Shown here: in pieces, positions 12,523-21,336 of the stretch
Position numbering within the stretch: position 1 is the first letter of the stretch
Layout of the letters: every line of letters starts with the position of its first letter
Assembly: GCF_001039355.2 (NCBI RefSeq)
Contig: NW_019774803.1
Coordinates: forward strand, 22,187 to 62,744
Length of the DNA stretch: 40,558 nt
Direction: 5' to 3'
Origin: Lingula anatina
Taxonomy: Eukaryota > Brachiopoda > Lingulata > Lingulida > Lingulidae
Made by a program: the position numbers and the translations under genes
The notes under the pieces: model-generated
What the model saw: the letters and a program-made list of their open reading frames with translations, nothing else
Database searches by the model: none
Told to the model about the DNA's origin: nothing

Positions 12523-13817
12523 AGAAATTACATAGAAGACCTCCACGAAGATTTTGAAAAAATCTATTAAGTTTCCATGAAATCCGGTTTGGCAGGGACG
12601 GTAGTCCGCTCTAAACAGTAGTCCGTTCCCCATTGTTTTGGACATTTGTACGACCCATACACTGCATGATCACGGTACTTCAGACTTACCCTGACCTGTA
12701 CTTATCATATGGGACCCCGGAATTCCATTTCTAGGACTACCATTCCTTTTACAATTTTAATATGTAATGGAGCCCCTGTTAACCTCGTGTGGTGTACGTA
12801 ACGCAGTGTCACATTCTTTATGTTTTCTTCTCTGCCACAATGTCGTTCACAGTTCACGTGTACTCAGTCATCGGTCTCCTTGGTCTCGGGATTTAACTAG
12901 TCCTTTTCTTTTCCAGTTTGGTTGGGGCCCGGCAGAGGTAGCCTGGTTATTTACTGTCTGCGCTGTAGTTTTCATCATCTTTTTGCCCATTTGGGTAAAA
13001 CTCAACACGGCTTTGATGGTAAGATAACACAGTGGAACAGTAATAGGGCTTCGCAGCTATTCTGCAAAAATATAACATAGCCAGGGTCGTTTGACTAGAA
13101 GTTAAGATATTTTAATGAAAATCAATTCAGTAAGCGCAGACCTCTGCTCAGCCAGCACATAATTAATTATTAATATTTTTTTCTATTAATTTATCCAATT
13201 CCCATTATTATCAATCATTCATTCATTTATCGTTGAGCTCAATTTTTGCCAGTTAATTAATTATCTTGTTGCTAATAGTAATTTACAAATGCAAAAATTA
13301 ATTAAGTTCAGACCGTAACTCAAAAATATGCCCATAACTTTTAATATAATGTTGCTATCAAATGGAAAGTCAAACAAAACCAAAATCACGATCTCCTTGT
13401 TTTAGGTAATCTATGGCTGTACTCCCAGAGCTTTTAGATCGATCTATCCCCGCAGGGAGTCTCACTAGATTACTGTCAGATAATCCGGCTTAAATGTCCG
13501 TTCCCGCCTACTACAAGCTGTAAGGGGGTAATTAACTTTCGTGTCCGCTCGGCTGACAGCTATTTAGCGTGAACCCCCAGGGAGTTAGGTCGATCTAAAG
13601 TAGATCGATCTAAACTCTGGAAATGGGATCTATATATATGTGATTGATTTTGTGCGTTTTTATATATCATGGTGAATAATGTTACATTTCTTTATTTCAG
13701 GGTAATGTTGCAGTGATGAGCTGGTGTATGTTAATGGCCGGGATTTCATTTTTTCTTCTCGCACCTGCACCCTTCATACCTGTGAAATAGTACGTGATTG
13801 TTATAACGTTTGCTAAC

Positions 13818-13863
<46 letters not shown>

Positions 13864-15818
13864 TGACTGGGTGTGTGGGTGGTGTTAGCGTGTGCGTGTG
13901 TTTGTTGGTGAGCGCGCGCCCACGAGAGAGAGAGCGATGAAGACAAAGAATAAGAAATATGCTTAATAAAATTCTTTATAAACTTAAAATTTGTCAAATA
14001 TGTGTACATTTCTCGAAATAAATGTAACAGTTGAGAGAATATTCACACCTCTGTTTCAGTCCATGGTGGGCCTCGTCTCTTGTCTGTTTGTTTTATGCCA
14101 TCAGTTATGCGGGTGCCATAGTAACCAATGTCCCGGATCTCATTTTTGTGTCAAGGTAAGTGAATCTGGGAAATGTAACGGATAATCAACGGAACACAGA
14201 CAAATTTAAGTAATATCTGCCTTTGATTTGCAAGAACATATCTGCCTTAATTAATGATTGAAATATCAAATTTCTACGGATCATGATCATTTAAAAGGAT
14301 GTGGTGAAAATACAACAAAACACAGCTTAAATAAATAAAAGCACAAGTAAATTGATAATTAAGTATAAAAGTATGACAATTAACAGAATTGCCTTCTCTC
14401 TGAACATTTACACCTTATTTCTTTAAACGACTCAGTCTTGGAGGCTCTGCCTTTGGCTGACACCCAAGGTGCGTGTTCTAGCGAACTATCGAAGGTTAGA
14501 TACGTCACATATATCTATATATTGCACTCACGGTTTACATTGTATTGTAGCAAAACAGGTTATCCAGACGACTACGGCACTTACGGTATTGTATCGGCCT
14601 CAGTGAATGGAGCGCTGACAATAGGGTAAGTGTACGGTAAAATTGTCACATATTCTATGTATATACGATTTATTAGATTAATTAAAAAAATGCAAGTCAT
14701 TACCATTTCCTTGTTTTAAATTGATTTCAGTTTTTTATCATTTTGTGAATGTTTTTTTTTTTTTTTTTTTTTTGCAATAGATAATATAAGGTGATAAATG
14801 TAATAAACGTAAATTTTTATGACAGAAAAAAATGACATCCGCACATATTATTTGATAATATTATTTTGCAGTTTCTTTTCCGGGCCATTAATAGGTGGCG
14901 CTTTAATGGACCATATTGGCTTTTCTTGGACAACTGTCGTGTTTGGTTTACTCCAATTTTTGTTTGTAAGTGTCTGATCGCCTGTCCGTCATTCTCTGCT
15001 GTCTCTCTCTCTCTCGTGCGCGCACGCGCACGCGCACGCGCTCTCACTCGCACATTGAGACCATACATTTATTTCCTTTTTACGAATCTGTTTGTCGTAA
15101 GCAGGTGGATTGGAAAAGTACACACGTTCTACCCGTTGTTTTCACTGTCACAGTGCTGTTTTTATAAAAATGTGTCCTCTGCTCATTTAGAAATAAAGAT
15201 CACAAAGGATCCTGCTGATAAACGAATCATTTCTGATTTCAGGGACTATTTCTTATAGCACGACTGCTAGTCGATACAAATATTTGGTCTGTTATTTGCA
15301 TTACCACAGTGCAGTTAACTAGAATGTGTCTTCTGATATTTGCAACTTTTGTTAAAATCTCACAAAGGCTCCTGCTTAATACCCACATTAATCTTTAATT
15401 TCAGGGACTATTTCTTATAACACGACTACTGGTTGATAAATTTCTTGGTCATAAAGATGGCGTCGTTGCTAGAGGGCTTTCCAGACGATTACCACAAGCT
15501 GAAAATGATTCCGCCGGACCTTCCGAAATGGAATATCTCGAACATGGTGATCATGTCGAGAAGGACACAGGGAAGTGCAGTGGTAAAGGAATTGAAAACA
15601 AGGCGTTTGTTGGGTCGTCTGGCGTTGAAACTCCAATATTCTGTGAACCAGGGAAACTAACCAATGATGGACAGGAGTCCACGTCATGTGACATTCTCGA
15701 GTCACGCGTGGAGTCCGAAAGTTCAAGCTCTGCTGTATCAGAACCTACAATAAACAATGCCGATACTCAAAGCACACCTCCCGTTGATCAAACTGAAGAC
15801 GACACAAAAACAAACTGA
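6568..15818 (+). CDS. SLC18B1-like MFS transporter, paralogue B (complete)
   Basis: Coding exons: 6568-6693 (1a) or 7488-7613 (1b), 8748-8843, 9214-9287, 9845-9995, 10233-10301, 10771-10861, 11889-11957, 12119-12192, 12917-13018, 13701-13789, 14060-14155, 14551-14625, 14872-14965 and 15405-15818 (TGA). The spliced length is 1,620 nt, giving 539 residues. About 12 hydrophobic helices occupy residues 16-410, then an acidic Ser/Thr-rich cytoplasmic tail. TM1 ends LVLTIVIPLLP, which aligns with the VMAT pattern LLTVVVPIIP; Glu28 falls where VMATs have their substrate-binding Asp. SPPIAGGLYA and FFSGPLIGGALMDHIGF are family motifs. Expected role, known from the family, is proton-coupled uptake of a cationic compound into vesicles; the substrate is inferred, not shown. 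Junctions and phases are identical to copy A, 1.6 kb upstream on the same strand. Either exon 1 joins exon 2 in phase 0. Confidence 0.9.
7340..8105 (+). repeat. segmental duplication carrying exon 1 of copy B, right copy
   Basis: Partner of 6424-7156. It contains exon 1b. An insertion of about 40 bp near 7,940-7,985 (AAAGCATGGACAAAATTACG onward) distinguishes it from the left copy. Confidence 0.85.
7488..7613 (+). CDS. alternative first coding exon 1b of copy B
   Basis: A 126 nt exon with ATG and a GTAAGT donor, duplicated from exon 1a. The two exons differ by four synonymous third-position changes and one replacement, Val25 (1a, GTG) to Glu25 (1b, GAG), inside TM1. Mostly silent change suggests both are under protein-level constraint. 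Only one can be used per transcript because each supplies the initiator ATG and a phase-0 donor to the exon at 8748. Whether each has its own promoter is not visible. Confidence 0.75.
9020..9056. repeat. (AAT)n microsatellite
   Basis: About 12 AAT units in intron 2 of copy B. Confidence 0.92.
9793..9840. repeat. (ATAAT)n microsatellite abutting a splice acceptor
   Basis: Same pentanucleotide family and same position as 731-799 in copy A, ending only four bases before exon 4 (9845). The shared position implies that the repeat predates the gene duplication. Confidence 0.9.
10310..10361. repeat. (CT)n-rich tract
   Basis: Impure CT dinucleotide run just after the donor of exon 5 of copy B. Copy A has a C-rich pyrimidine tract in the same place. 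Confidence 0.85.
10579..10603. repeat. (TA)n microsatellite
   Basis: Short TA run in intron 5 of copy B. Confidence 0.9.
11324..11535 (+). mobile_element. MITE-like inverted-repeat element, intron 6 of copy B
   Basis: About 210 bp, no ORF. Ends are inverted repeats built on CCAGAGATTAGATCGATCTA (left, from 11334) and its near complement on the right (to about 11528). The core includes GTTAATTACCCCCTTACAGC. A nearly complete reverse-complement copy lies at 13417-13632, and a diverged relative at about 39509-39772. Nonautonomous DNA transposon is the likely class; the superfamily is not identifiable by eye. Confidence 0.75.
12448..12518. repeat. poly(T) tract of about 70
   Basis: Unusually long T homopolymer in intron 8 of copy B. 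It could be the tail of a minus-strand retroposed element joined to the sequence at 12519-12760, or an assembly-sensitive homopolymer. Confidence 0.9.
12600..12760 (-). repeat. dispersed repeat, inverted relative of the element at 278-454
   Basis: On the reverse strand this segment aligns with about 285-410, sharing the CATATGGGACCCCGG block and the flanking AGTCC and TACCCTGACCTG-like segments. No terminal 13 bp repeats are obvious here, so this copy appears partial. Confidence 0.5.
13417..13632 (-). mobile_element. MITE-like element, inverted copy, intron 9 of copy B
   Basis: Reverse complement of 11324-11535 along essentially its full length with only scattered mismatches. Same terminal GATCGATC motifs. 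Together the two copies form a long intramolecular inverted repeat around exons 7-9. Confidence 0.75.
13820..13859. repeat. (GT)n microsatellite
   Basis: About 20 GT units right after the donor of exon 10 of copy B. It produces a Thr/His-rich shadow frame on the minus strand. Confidence 0.92.
14751..14773. repeat. poly(T) tract
   Basis: T homopolymer in intron 12 of copy B. Confidence 0.9.
15000..15050. repeat. (CT)n-(GCGCAC)n compound repeat
   Basis: TCTC run passing into alternating purine-pyrimidine GCGCAC repeats in intron 13 of copy B. The alternating tract has Z-DNA potential and yields Arg/Ala repeats in shadow frames. Confidence 0.85.
15243..15398 (+). pseudogene. duplicated last-exon start: alternative or decoy terminal exon
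   Basis: An acceptor (GATTTCAG) at 15242 is followed by GGACTATTTCTTATAGCACG, which repeats the first coding segment of the true last exon 162 bp downstream. In the correct frame it encodes GLFLIARLLVDT and then runs about 39 residues through former intron sequence to TAA at 15396-15398. Splicing here would replace the conserved 138-codon terminal exon with a short unrelated tail. The upstream intron also repeats (CACAAAGG..CTCCTGCT), so it is a local tandem duplication. Probably a broken exon; alternative use cannot be excluded. Confidence 0.6.
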
Positions 15819-15909
15819 GTTTGCATGAATGTTGTAAAATCCTTCAATAGTAGTTAACTTTTTTTAAAATTTTGATATTCAAATTAGTCTTCTTTCACTG
15901 GCGGTATTC

Positions 15910-16152
15910 ACAACAGATGTTGTAGTGATCCGCTGATCAAATATGGCGGCCCCATGAAAAAAGAGCCGACTTATCCGCTGATGGTCTCCCTACCTCCGCA
16001 CGTGCCATACAATGGATTAAATCACAGCTCCTAGGTTTAATTGCTAGACCCCTGCAAAGACGACGCGTCTGGAGGTGGGGAGACCACCAGCGGATTAGTC
16101 GGCTCTTTTTTCATGTAGGACCTGCCATATTTGATCCGAGGATCACTGTTGT
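15910..16152. mobile_element. foldback element (long TIR, MITE-like)
   Basis: Two arms of about 90 bp (15910-16003 and about 16065-16152) are near-perfect reverse complements. Shared blocks include GATCAAATATGGC, CATGAAAAAAGAGCCGACT and GGTCTCCC. The loop is about 60 bp with no ORF. It sits in the putative 3' UTR or flank of copy B. Confidence 0.75.
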
Positions 16153-16469
16153 AAAAATTAGTGAACAATACAACCTATATTATATTGTTGTAATGCAAGA
16201 TAAATATTTAGATCTATTTATTCTTACAGCAAAATTAAACTCATAATGATTAAATATATCCTGGTATTATAAAACATCTTTGCAGTTTTACATCAAACAT
16301 TACAGTTCACAACCAATGTATTCAGACTCAATGTATTTTATTTCCTTATTTTGGAATTGATTCTTTTCTTCTTTCCAAACTTATTTTCCTCCTGTCATCA
16401 AGTTCTTACTGGGTCCTTCTGCCCTGTTTGTGCGATTTAAAATTCGAAACTTCAAATTATTTTAATTCA
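16153..16469 (+). other. AT-rich 3' flank of copy B, no gene seen
   Basis: No ORF or motif of note. The first clear AATAAA after the copy B stop is at 16471-16476, inside the first diverged array unit, so the 3' end of the transcript cannot be set. Confidence 0.4.
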
Positions 16470-17291
16470 AAATAAAGCATCTGAAGTCGTCTTACTAGGC
16501 ACGTTCCACTCAGGCCCAACAATAAGGCGACCAAACTTGAATTGATTCAGTAGCTTTCCCAGTATAACAACACGCCATATCACTTGTAAATCGCGTTCAT
16601 ACTCTTGGCGTAATTATTTTCCAACTATGGCCTTCTTAAAATTCGCAATCGATTGAATAGAGAGAGCACCAGGTTTTACATATTTGAACGTTTTGCAAGT
16701 ATTCCCTCTTCTTGGTGGCTTGCTAAAACTGAAACCGCTCCGGTGTGAGCCACTTTTGAGCTCTACGTGCTCTAAAACGTCATAGGAAAAACCCAAGTAA
16801 ATCTCAGTATAAAACAAATTCATAGTTTAAAAAAGGCATATATCTATATGTGAACTCTCCGTGTCGGCTTAAGTATGTCACTCGGACTATATAAAGTAAT
16901 AGCAAATATATGAATGTATCTCAAAAATGGCTCTCTCTGAGACAAAGTAGAACGTTTCTATTTGATATGAGCCCTACCAAAAAAGTTTCTGCGGCTCCGT
17001 GTTAACTGTCCTATCTTGGAGACAGGGAGACAGTATATCACCTATTAACCGTGTTCAATAATATTTCCTTTCACTTCAATTAATAGTCCTTAGATTGGTG
17101 CCAGAGGTCTTGTACTTAAATTGGTTGGTACTGCATTTCATCAAAATGCGCTATCTACTCGATGGGATTATCAGAGAGAAAATTTTTATTTTTTACAAAG
17201 TAGAGTCCCCTCTGTTGCTTTTAACCTCCTTTCCTATCTTGGACCCGTGCTTCTCAAGACTGTTCATGCAGTACCCGTGGCAAGTTTAAAG
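16470..17291 (+). repeat. diverged left unit(s) of the tandem array
   Basis: Two diverged stretches. From 16470 to about 17060 the sequence aligns with about 17430-18010 through shared blocks such as CTTGAATTGATTCA, the CTAAAACT segment and GGCTCCGTG. From about 17080 to 17291 it aligns with about 18450-18713 (TTAGATTGGTGCCA, TGGGATTATCAGAGAGAAAA). Divergence is much higher than between the central units, so these copies are older. The SINE-like block at 18115-18345 is missing here. Confidence 0.65.
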
Positions 17292-17960
17292 TCGACATTT
17301 GAAAGAGTAAAGACTACTCAATCCTAAAACCGCAAAGGTGTGAACAGCTGTGGACCTCATCGCACTATATATCGTCAAAGGTGAAAGCAAACGTTATCTC
17401 AGTGCAAAACAAAATGAAAATAAAGTTATCTGACTAGGAACTTTCCGAGCAGGCCTATCAATGAAAGCCAACGAACTTGAATTGATTCATTAGCTTTATC
17501 GGTATGACAGCACCTCATACCACCTGTTAACCGTGTTCAGCAGAAAAATAATATATTTTATTTATTTGCAAAATATATGTTATTCAAAATTTCCATCTCT
17601 GCAATTGCTTATATGGAAATCGCACCAGTTATTACACATTTGGATGTTTTTTTTCCTCTCTTCTTAGGGTCACTCTAAAACTAAAACGCGTCTATTGTGA
17701 ACCGCCTTTGATCCCATTGCACTCTTTAATATCATGGGCAAAGGCAAAATCAATCTTAGTATAAAACAAACTCTCAAACATTCATGGCTTCCTGTATATG
17801 GCGAATTTAACCGTTCATGATAAACCATGGTCGGGGACTGGGGATGAAATGTGGCACCCGGATTATCGATCGGGATAGCAGATATACAAATGTACATCCA
17901 ACCTGGCTCTCTTCGTGGCAAGGTTGAAAGTTTCCATCGGATCAGGTCGTATCAACGAAG

Positions 17961-18038
17961 CTGGCGTGGCTCCGTGGTAACTTTGCTGTCTCGTATACAG
18001 ACGATCTCTGGTACCATGGTTCGAGACCCACCAAGTAT
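17961..18038 (+). repeat. tRNA-like Pol III module 1 in unit 1
   Basis: TGGCTCCGTGG (17967-17977) resembles an A box, and GGTTCGAGACC (18018-18028) matches the B box consensus at tRNA-like spacing. No full cloverleaf with acceptor pairing is obvious, so it looks like a SINE head rather than a tRNA gene. Repeated at about 19383-19460; the unit 3 copy is cut by the N at 20851; in the right remnant the B box region is mutated. Confidence 0.5.
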
Positions 18039-18114
18039 AGCACTTTCTTTTATTTTCCAGATTTAAATTTTAAAAATTCCGATTGGTTACTATAAGAGGA
18101 AACTCGTAAGTACG

Positions 18115-18345
18115 GAGGGTGGGCGGGTCTGTCACGGTGCAGTCGGTAGCGTGCTTGGATGCAAATGAGATACCCAAAGCGCCCCCAAACCATGGCAACG
18201 CAAAGTCACGAGTTCGAATCCCGGATGAGGCACGTTAGTCCATCACGACAACCCCAGTCCCCCACCTGAATCGGGACCCGGATGTCACGAGAACGAATCT
18301 GGGCTCTCCTGGGTCCTAGCAAATTACCTTTTGCAAAAAAAAAAA
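18115..18345 (+). mobile_element. tRNA-derived SINE-like element in unit 1
   Basis: A-box-like GTGCAGTCGGTAGCG, then a B box GAGTTCGAATCC (18210-18221), a unique body of about 110 bp, and an A11 tail ending at 18345. This order is typical of tRNA-derived SINEs transcribed by RNA polymerase III. An octamer ATGCAAAT lies between the boxes (18159-18166). Target-site duplication not identified. Family name unknown. Confidence 0.6.
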
Positions 18346-18713
18346 CGGTATATTTTAGAAAGTTTACATTAAATGATCGATTTAAAACGAACATATTGCT
18401 GGTCATTAGAATAAAGTCTGCGTCGTCAAGAATATTTCCTTTCTATTCAGTGAAAAGTCCTTAGATTGGTGCCACAGATCTTGTACTTGAATTGAGCAAG
18501 AACAAATTCCATATGATCTGCACTTCATCAAAATGTGCTATCTTTCTCGGTGGGATTATCAGAGAGAAAATATTTATTTATTTTTTAAGTCTCTGTTGCT
18601 TTTGTTTTCAACAAGGACACATGTTGTCTTTTCATGCCCCTCATTTCCTTTTTTGCACCCTTGCTTCTCAAGACAGTTCATGTGTTCACACAGTACCCGG
18701 GGCAAGTCCGCAG

Positions 18714-20135
18714 TCGACATTTGAAAGAGTAAAGACTACTCAATCCTAAAACCGCAAAGGTGTGAACAGCTGTGGACCTCATCGCACTATATATCGTCAA
18801 AGGTGAAAGCAAACGTTATCTCAGTGCAAAACAAAATGAAAATAAAGTTATCTGACTAGGAACTTTCCGAGCAGGCCTATCAATGAAAGCCAACGAACTT
18901 GAATTGATTCATTAGCTTTATCGGTATGACAGCACCTCATACCACCTGTTAACCGTGTTCAGCAGAAAAATAATATATTTTATTTATTTGCAAAATATAT
19001 GTTATTCAAAATTTCCATCTCTGCAATTGCTTATATGGAAATCGCACCAGTTATTACACATTTGGATGTTTTTTTTCCTCTCTTCTTAGGGTCACTCTAA
19101 AACTAAAACGCGTCTATTGTGAACCGCCTTTGATCCCATTGCACTCTTTAATATCATGGGCAAAGGCAAAATCAATCTTAGTATAAAACAAACTCTCAAA
19201 CATTCATGGCTTCCTGTATATGGCGAATTTAACCGTTCATGATAAACCATGGTCGGGGACTGGGGATGAAATGTGGCACCCGGATTATCGATCGGGATAG
19301 CAGATATACAAATGTACATCCAACCTGGCTCTCTTCGTGGCAAGGTTGAAAGTTTCCATCGGATCAGGTCGTATCAACGAAGCTGGCGTGGCTCCGTGGT
19401 AACTTTGCTGTCTCGTATACAGACGATCTCTGGTACCATGGTTCGAGACCCACCAAGTATAGCACTTTCTTTTATTTTCCAGATTTAAATTTTAAAAATT
19501 CCGATTGGTTACTATAAGAGGAAACTCGTAAGTACGGAGGGTGGGCGGGTCTGTCACGGTGCAGTCGGTAGCGTGCTTGGATGCAAATGAGATACCCAAA
19601 GCGCCCCCAAACCATGGCAACGCAAAGTCACGAGTTCGAATCCCGGATGAGGCACGTTAGTCCATCACGACAACCCCAGTCCCCCACCTGAATCGGGACC
19701 CGGATGTCACGAGAACGAATCTGGGCTCTCCTGGGTCCTAGCAAATTACCTTTTGCAAAAAAAAAAACGGTATATTTTAGAAAGTTTACATTAAATGATC
19801 GATTTAAAACGAACATATTGCTGGTCATTAGAATAAAGTCTGCGTCGTCAAGAATATTTCCTTTCTATTCAGTGAAAAGTCCTTAGATTGGTGCCACAGA
19901 TCTTGTACTTGAATTGAGCAAGAACAAATTCCGTATGATCTGCACTTCATCAAAATGTGCTATCTTTCTCGGTGGGATTATCAGAGAGAAAATATTTATT
20001 TATTTTTTAAGTCTCTGTTGCTTTTGTTTTCAACAAGGACACATGTTGTCTTTTCATGCCCCTCATTTCCTTTTTTGCACCCTTGCTTCTCAAGACAGTT
20101 CATGTGTTCACACAGTACCCGGGGCAAGTCCGCAG
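18714..20135 (+). repeat. tandem array unit 2 (1,422 bp)
   Basis: Near-identical to unit 1 along its whole length. No gene recognised. Confidence 0.88.
19537..19767 (+). mobile_element. tRNA-derived SINE-like element in unit 2
   Basis: Copy of 18115-18345 with the B box at 19632-19643. It arose by array duplication, not by separate insertion, because the flanks are identical. Confidence 0.6.
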
Positions 20136-20850
20136 TCGACATTTGAAAGAGTAAAGACTACTCAATCCTAAAACCGCAAAGGTGTGAACAGCTGTGGACC
20201 TCATCGCACTATATATCGTCAAAGGTGAAAGCAAACGTTATCTCAGTGCAAAACAAAATGAAAATAAAGTTATCTGACTAGGAACTTTCCGAGCAGGCCT
20301 ATCAATGAAAGCCAACGAACTTGAATTGATTCATTAGCTTTATCGGTATGACAGCACCTCATACCACCTGTTAACCGTGTTCAGCAGAAAAATAATATAT
20401 TTTATTTATTTGCAAAATATATGTTATTCAAAATTTCCATCTCTGCAATTGCTTATATGGAAATCGCACCAGTTATTACACATTTGGATGTTTTTTTTCC
20501 TCTCTTCTTAGGGTCACTCTAAAACTAAAACGCGTCTATTGTGAACCGCCTTTGATCCCATTGCACTCTTTAATATCATGGGCAAAGGCAAAATCAATCT
20601 TAGTATAAAACAAACTCTCAAACATTCATGGCTTCCTGTATATGGCGAATTTAACCGTTCATGATAAACCATGGTCGGGGACTGGGGATGAAATGTGGCA
20701 CCCGGATTATCGATCGGGATAGCAGATATACAAATGTACATCCAACCTGGCTCTCTTCGTGGCAAGGTTGAAAGTTTCCATCGGATCAGGTCGTATCAAC
20801 GAAGCTGGCGTGGCTCCGTGGTAACTTTGCTGTCTCGTATACAGACGATC
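20136..20850 (+). repeat. tandem array unit 3, truncated at an N
   Basis: Matches the first half of units 1 and 2 until the single N at 20851, where the sequence jumps back about 270 bp within the unit. Confidence 0.85.
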
Positions 20851-20851
20851 N
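20851..20851. other. single-N assembly join
   Basis: One N separates ACAGACGATC from TGGGCAAAGG. The sequence after the N restarts at the unit position equal to 17734, so two contigs were joined inside the array and copy number here is unreliable. Confidence 0.85.
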
Positions 20852-21284
20852 TGGGCAAAGGCAAAATCAATCTTAGTATAAAACAAACTCTCAAACATTC
20901 ATGGCTTCCTGTATATGGCGAATTTAACCGTTCATGATAAACCATGGTCGGGGACTGGGGATGAAATGTGGCACCCGGATTATCGATCGGGATAGCAGAT
21001 ATACACATGTACATCCAACCTGGCTCTCTTCGTGGCAAGGTTGAAAGTTTCCATCGGATCAGGTCGTATCAACGAAGCTGGCGTGGCTCCGTGGTAACTT
21101 TGCTGTCTCGTATACAGTCGATCTCTGGTACCTTAGTTCGAGGCCCACCAAGTACAGCACTTCTTTTATTTTCCAGATTTAAATTTTAAAAATTCCGATT
21201 GGTTACTATAAGAGGAATTGATTCATTAGCTTTCCCGGTATAACAGCACGTCATACCACCTGTTAACCGTGTTCAGCAGAAAAA

Positions 21285-21336
<52 letters not shown>

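Larger units (their letters stand above)
17292..18713 (+). repeat. tandem array unit 1 (1,422 bp)
   Basis: Exact period 1,422 to the next unit. Starts at about GTCGACATTTGAAAG. Contains two tRNA-like modules (17961-18038 and 18115-18345). Open frames inside it are identical in each unit but have no coding character or domain. By eye the only difference found from unit 2 is A at 18511 versus G at 19933. Confidence 0.88.

Noticed and set aside
14817-15258. Arg/Ala-repeat frames on both strands
   Set aside because: Produced by the CT and GCGCAC simple repeat in intron 13; the plus-strand frame only overlaps the real exon out of phase.
15469-15757. Minus-strand and alternative-frame ORFs over the copy B last exon
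   Set aside because: Shadows of the spliced frame, which continues the upstream exons and matches copy A's tail.
18210-18221. True tRNA gene at the B box GAGTTCGAATCC
   Set aside because: No acceptor-stem or anticodon-stem pairing visible and an A-tail follows, so a SINE fits better.
17670-21038. Identical 83-residue minus-strand and 71-residue plus-strand frames in each array unit
   Set aside because: Their identity follows from unit identity; no domain, no start context, and they cross tRNA-like modules. Probably noncoding.
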